A DNA stretch of 64,000 bases from Bactericera cockerelli (taxonomy: Eukaryota > Arthropoda > Insecta > Hemiptera > Triozidae): the NCBI GenBank assembly GCA_024516035.1, contig CM044966.1, positions 20,158,576 to 20,222,575 on the forward strand, read 5' to 3'. Position numbers and translations under genes: made by a program. The notes under the pieces were generated by a model. The model searched no databases and was not told the DNA's origin. It saw only the letters and a list, made by a program, of their open reading frames with translations. Positions within the stretch are counted from its first letter, which is position 1; each line of letters begins with the position of its first letter. Positions 63,976 to 64,000 of the stretch are shown here, in pieces.

Positions 63976-64000
63976 AGATCTGCTTGTTTTTACGTCTGGT
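63976..64000 (+). other. Resumption of zinc-finger 3' flank
   Basis: GATCTGCTTGTTTTTACG matches 17671 (copy A), 35041 (B) and 45746 (C), where it is followed within 60 bp by a minisatellite array. The 3.8 kb at 60152-63975 is therefore inserted into copy D flank, and another minisatellite probably lies just beyond the window. Confidence 0.8.

Overview
This is an AT-rich animal nuclear sequence with spliced genes, packed with transposons. C2H2 zinc-finger genes with TGEKP-type linkers, tRNA- and 5S-derived SINEs, RTE, R1-like and CR1/Jockey-like LINEs, and piggyBac, Mutator-like, P-like and Helitron-like fragments together suggest an arthropod, probably an insect. I cannot name the species. 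No bacterial features are present.

The backbone is a tandem segmental duplication of one three-exon C2H2 zinc-finger gene, all four copies on the plus strand: A (about 7.06-17.74 kb), B (19.95-35.1 kb), C (36.3-45.8 kb) and D (48.05-60.15 kb). Each copy has a 28-codon first exon, a 187-nt second exon and a long third exon. Exon 3 encodes a C2HC finger, a tandem array of 31-residue units carrying an IKCEP or IKFE core (a SUMO/synergy-control type motif), then 13 to about 24 C2H2 fingers of 28 residues. B (927 aa) and C (1092 aa) are intact by this splice model. A and D carry many single-base indels in the finger array and look like pseudogenes or uncorrected assembly. The repeat array groups A with D and B with C. 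Introns and 5' exons instead set B apart from A, C and D, so B looks like a recombination mosaic.

Intron 2 of every copy holds an antisense R1-like LINE fragment. In B it is longer and interrupted by a complete but dead RTE element, a triplicated LINE 3' fragment and a SINE, giving an 8.2-kb intron. Between gene copies lie arrays of a 34-bp CpG-containing minisatellite, partly arranged as inverted pairs. These arrays are landing sites for other elements: a P-like element with a THAP exon, an element with repeated CACGATTCGTCTCA motifs, and a Mutator-like element that itself contains a piggyBac-like element.

The left edge (1-7.0 kb) is nested inverted-repeat transposons with SINE and snRNA-like fragments. 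The right edge (58.5-64 kb) is a 1.67-kb palindromic element, a 5'-truncated CR1/Jockey-like reverse transcriptase split by a MITE, and a 162-bp tandem repeat. At the very end the sequence returns to the flank that follows a zinc-finger copy, so the tandem cluster probably continues beyond the window. Because the gene copies are so alike, several insertions can be read against empty sites in sister copies, which makes their boundaries and target duplications unusually clear.
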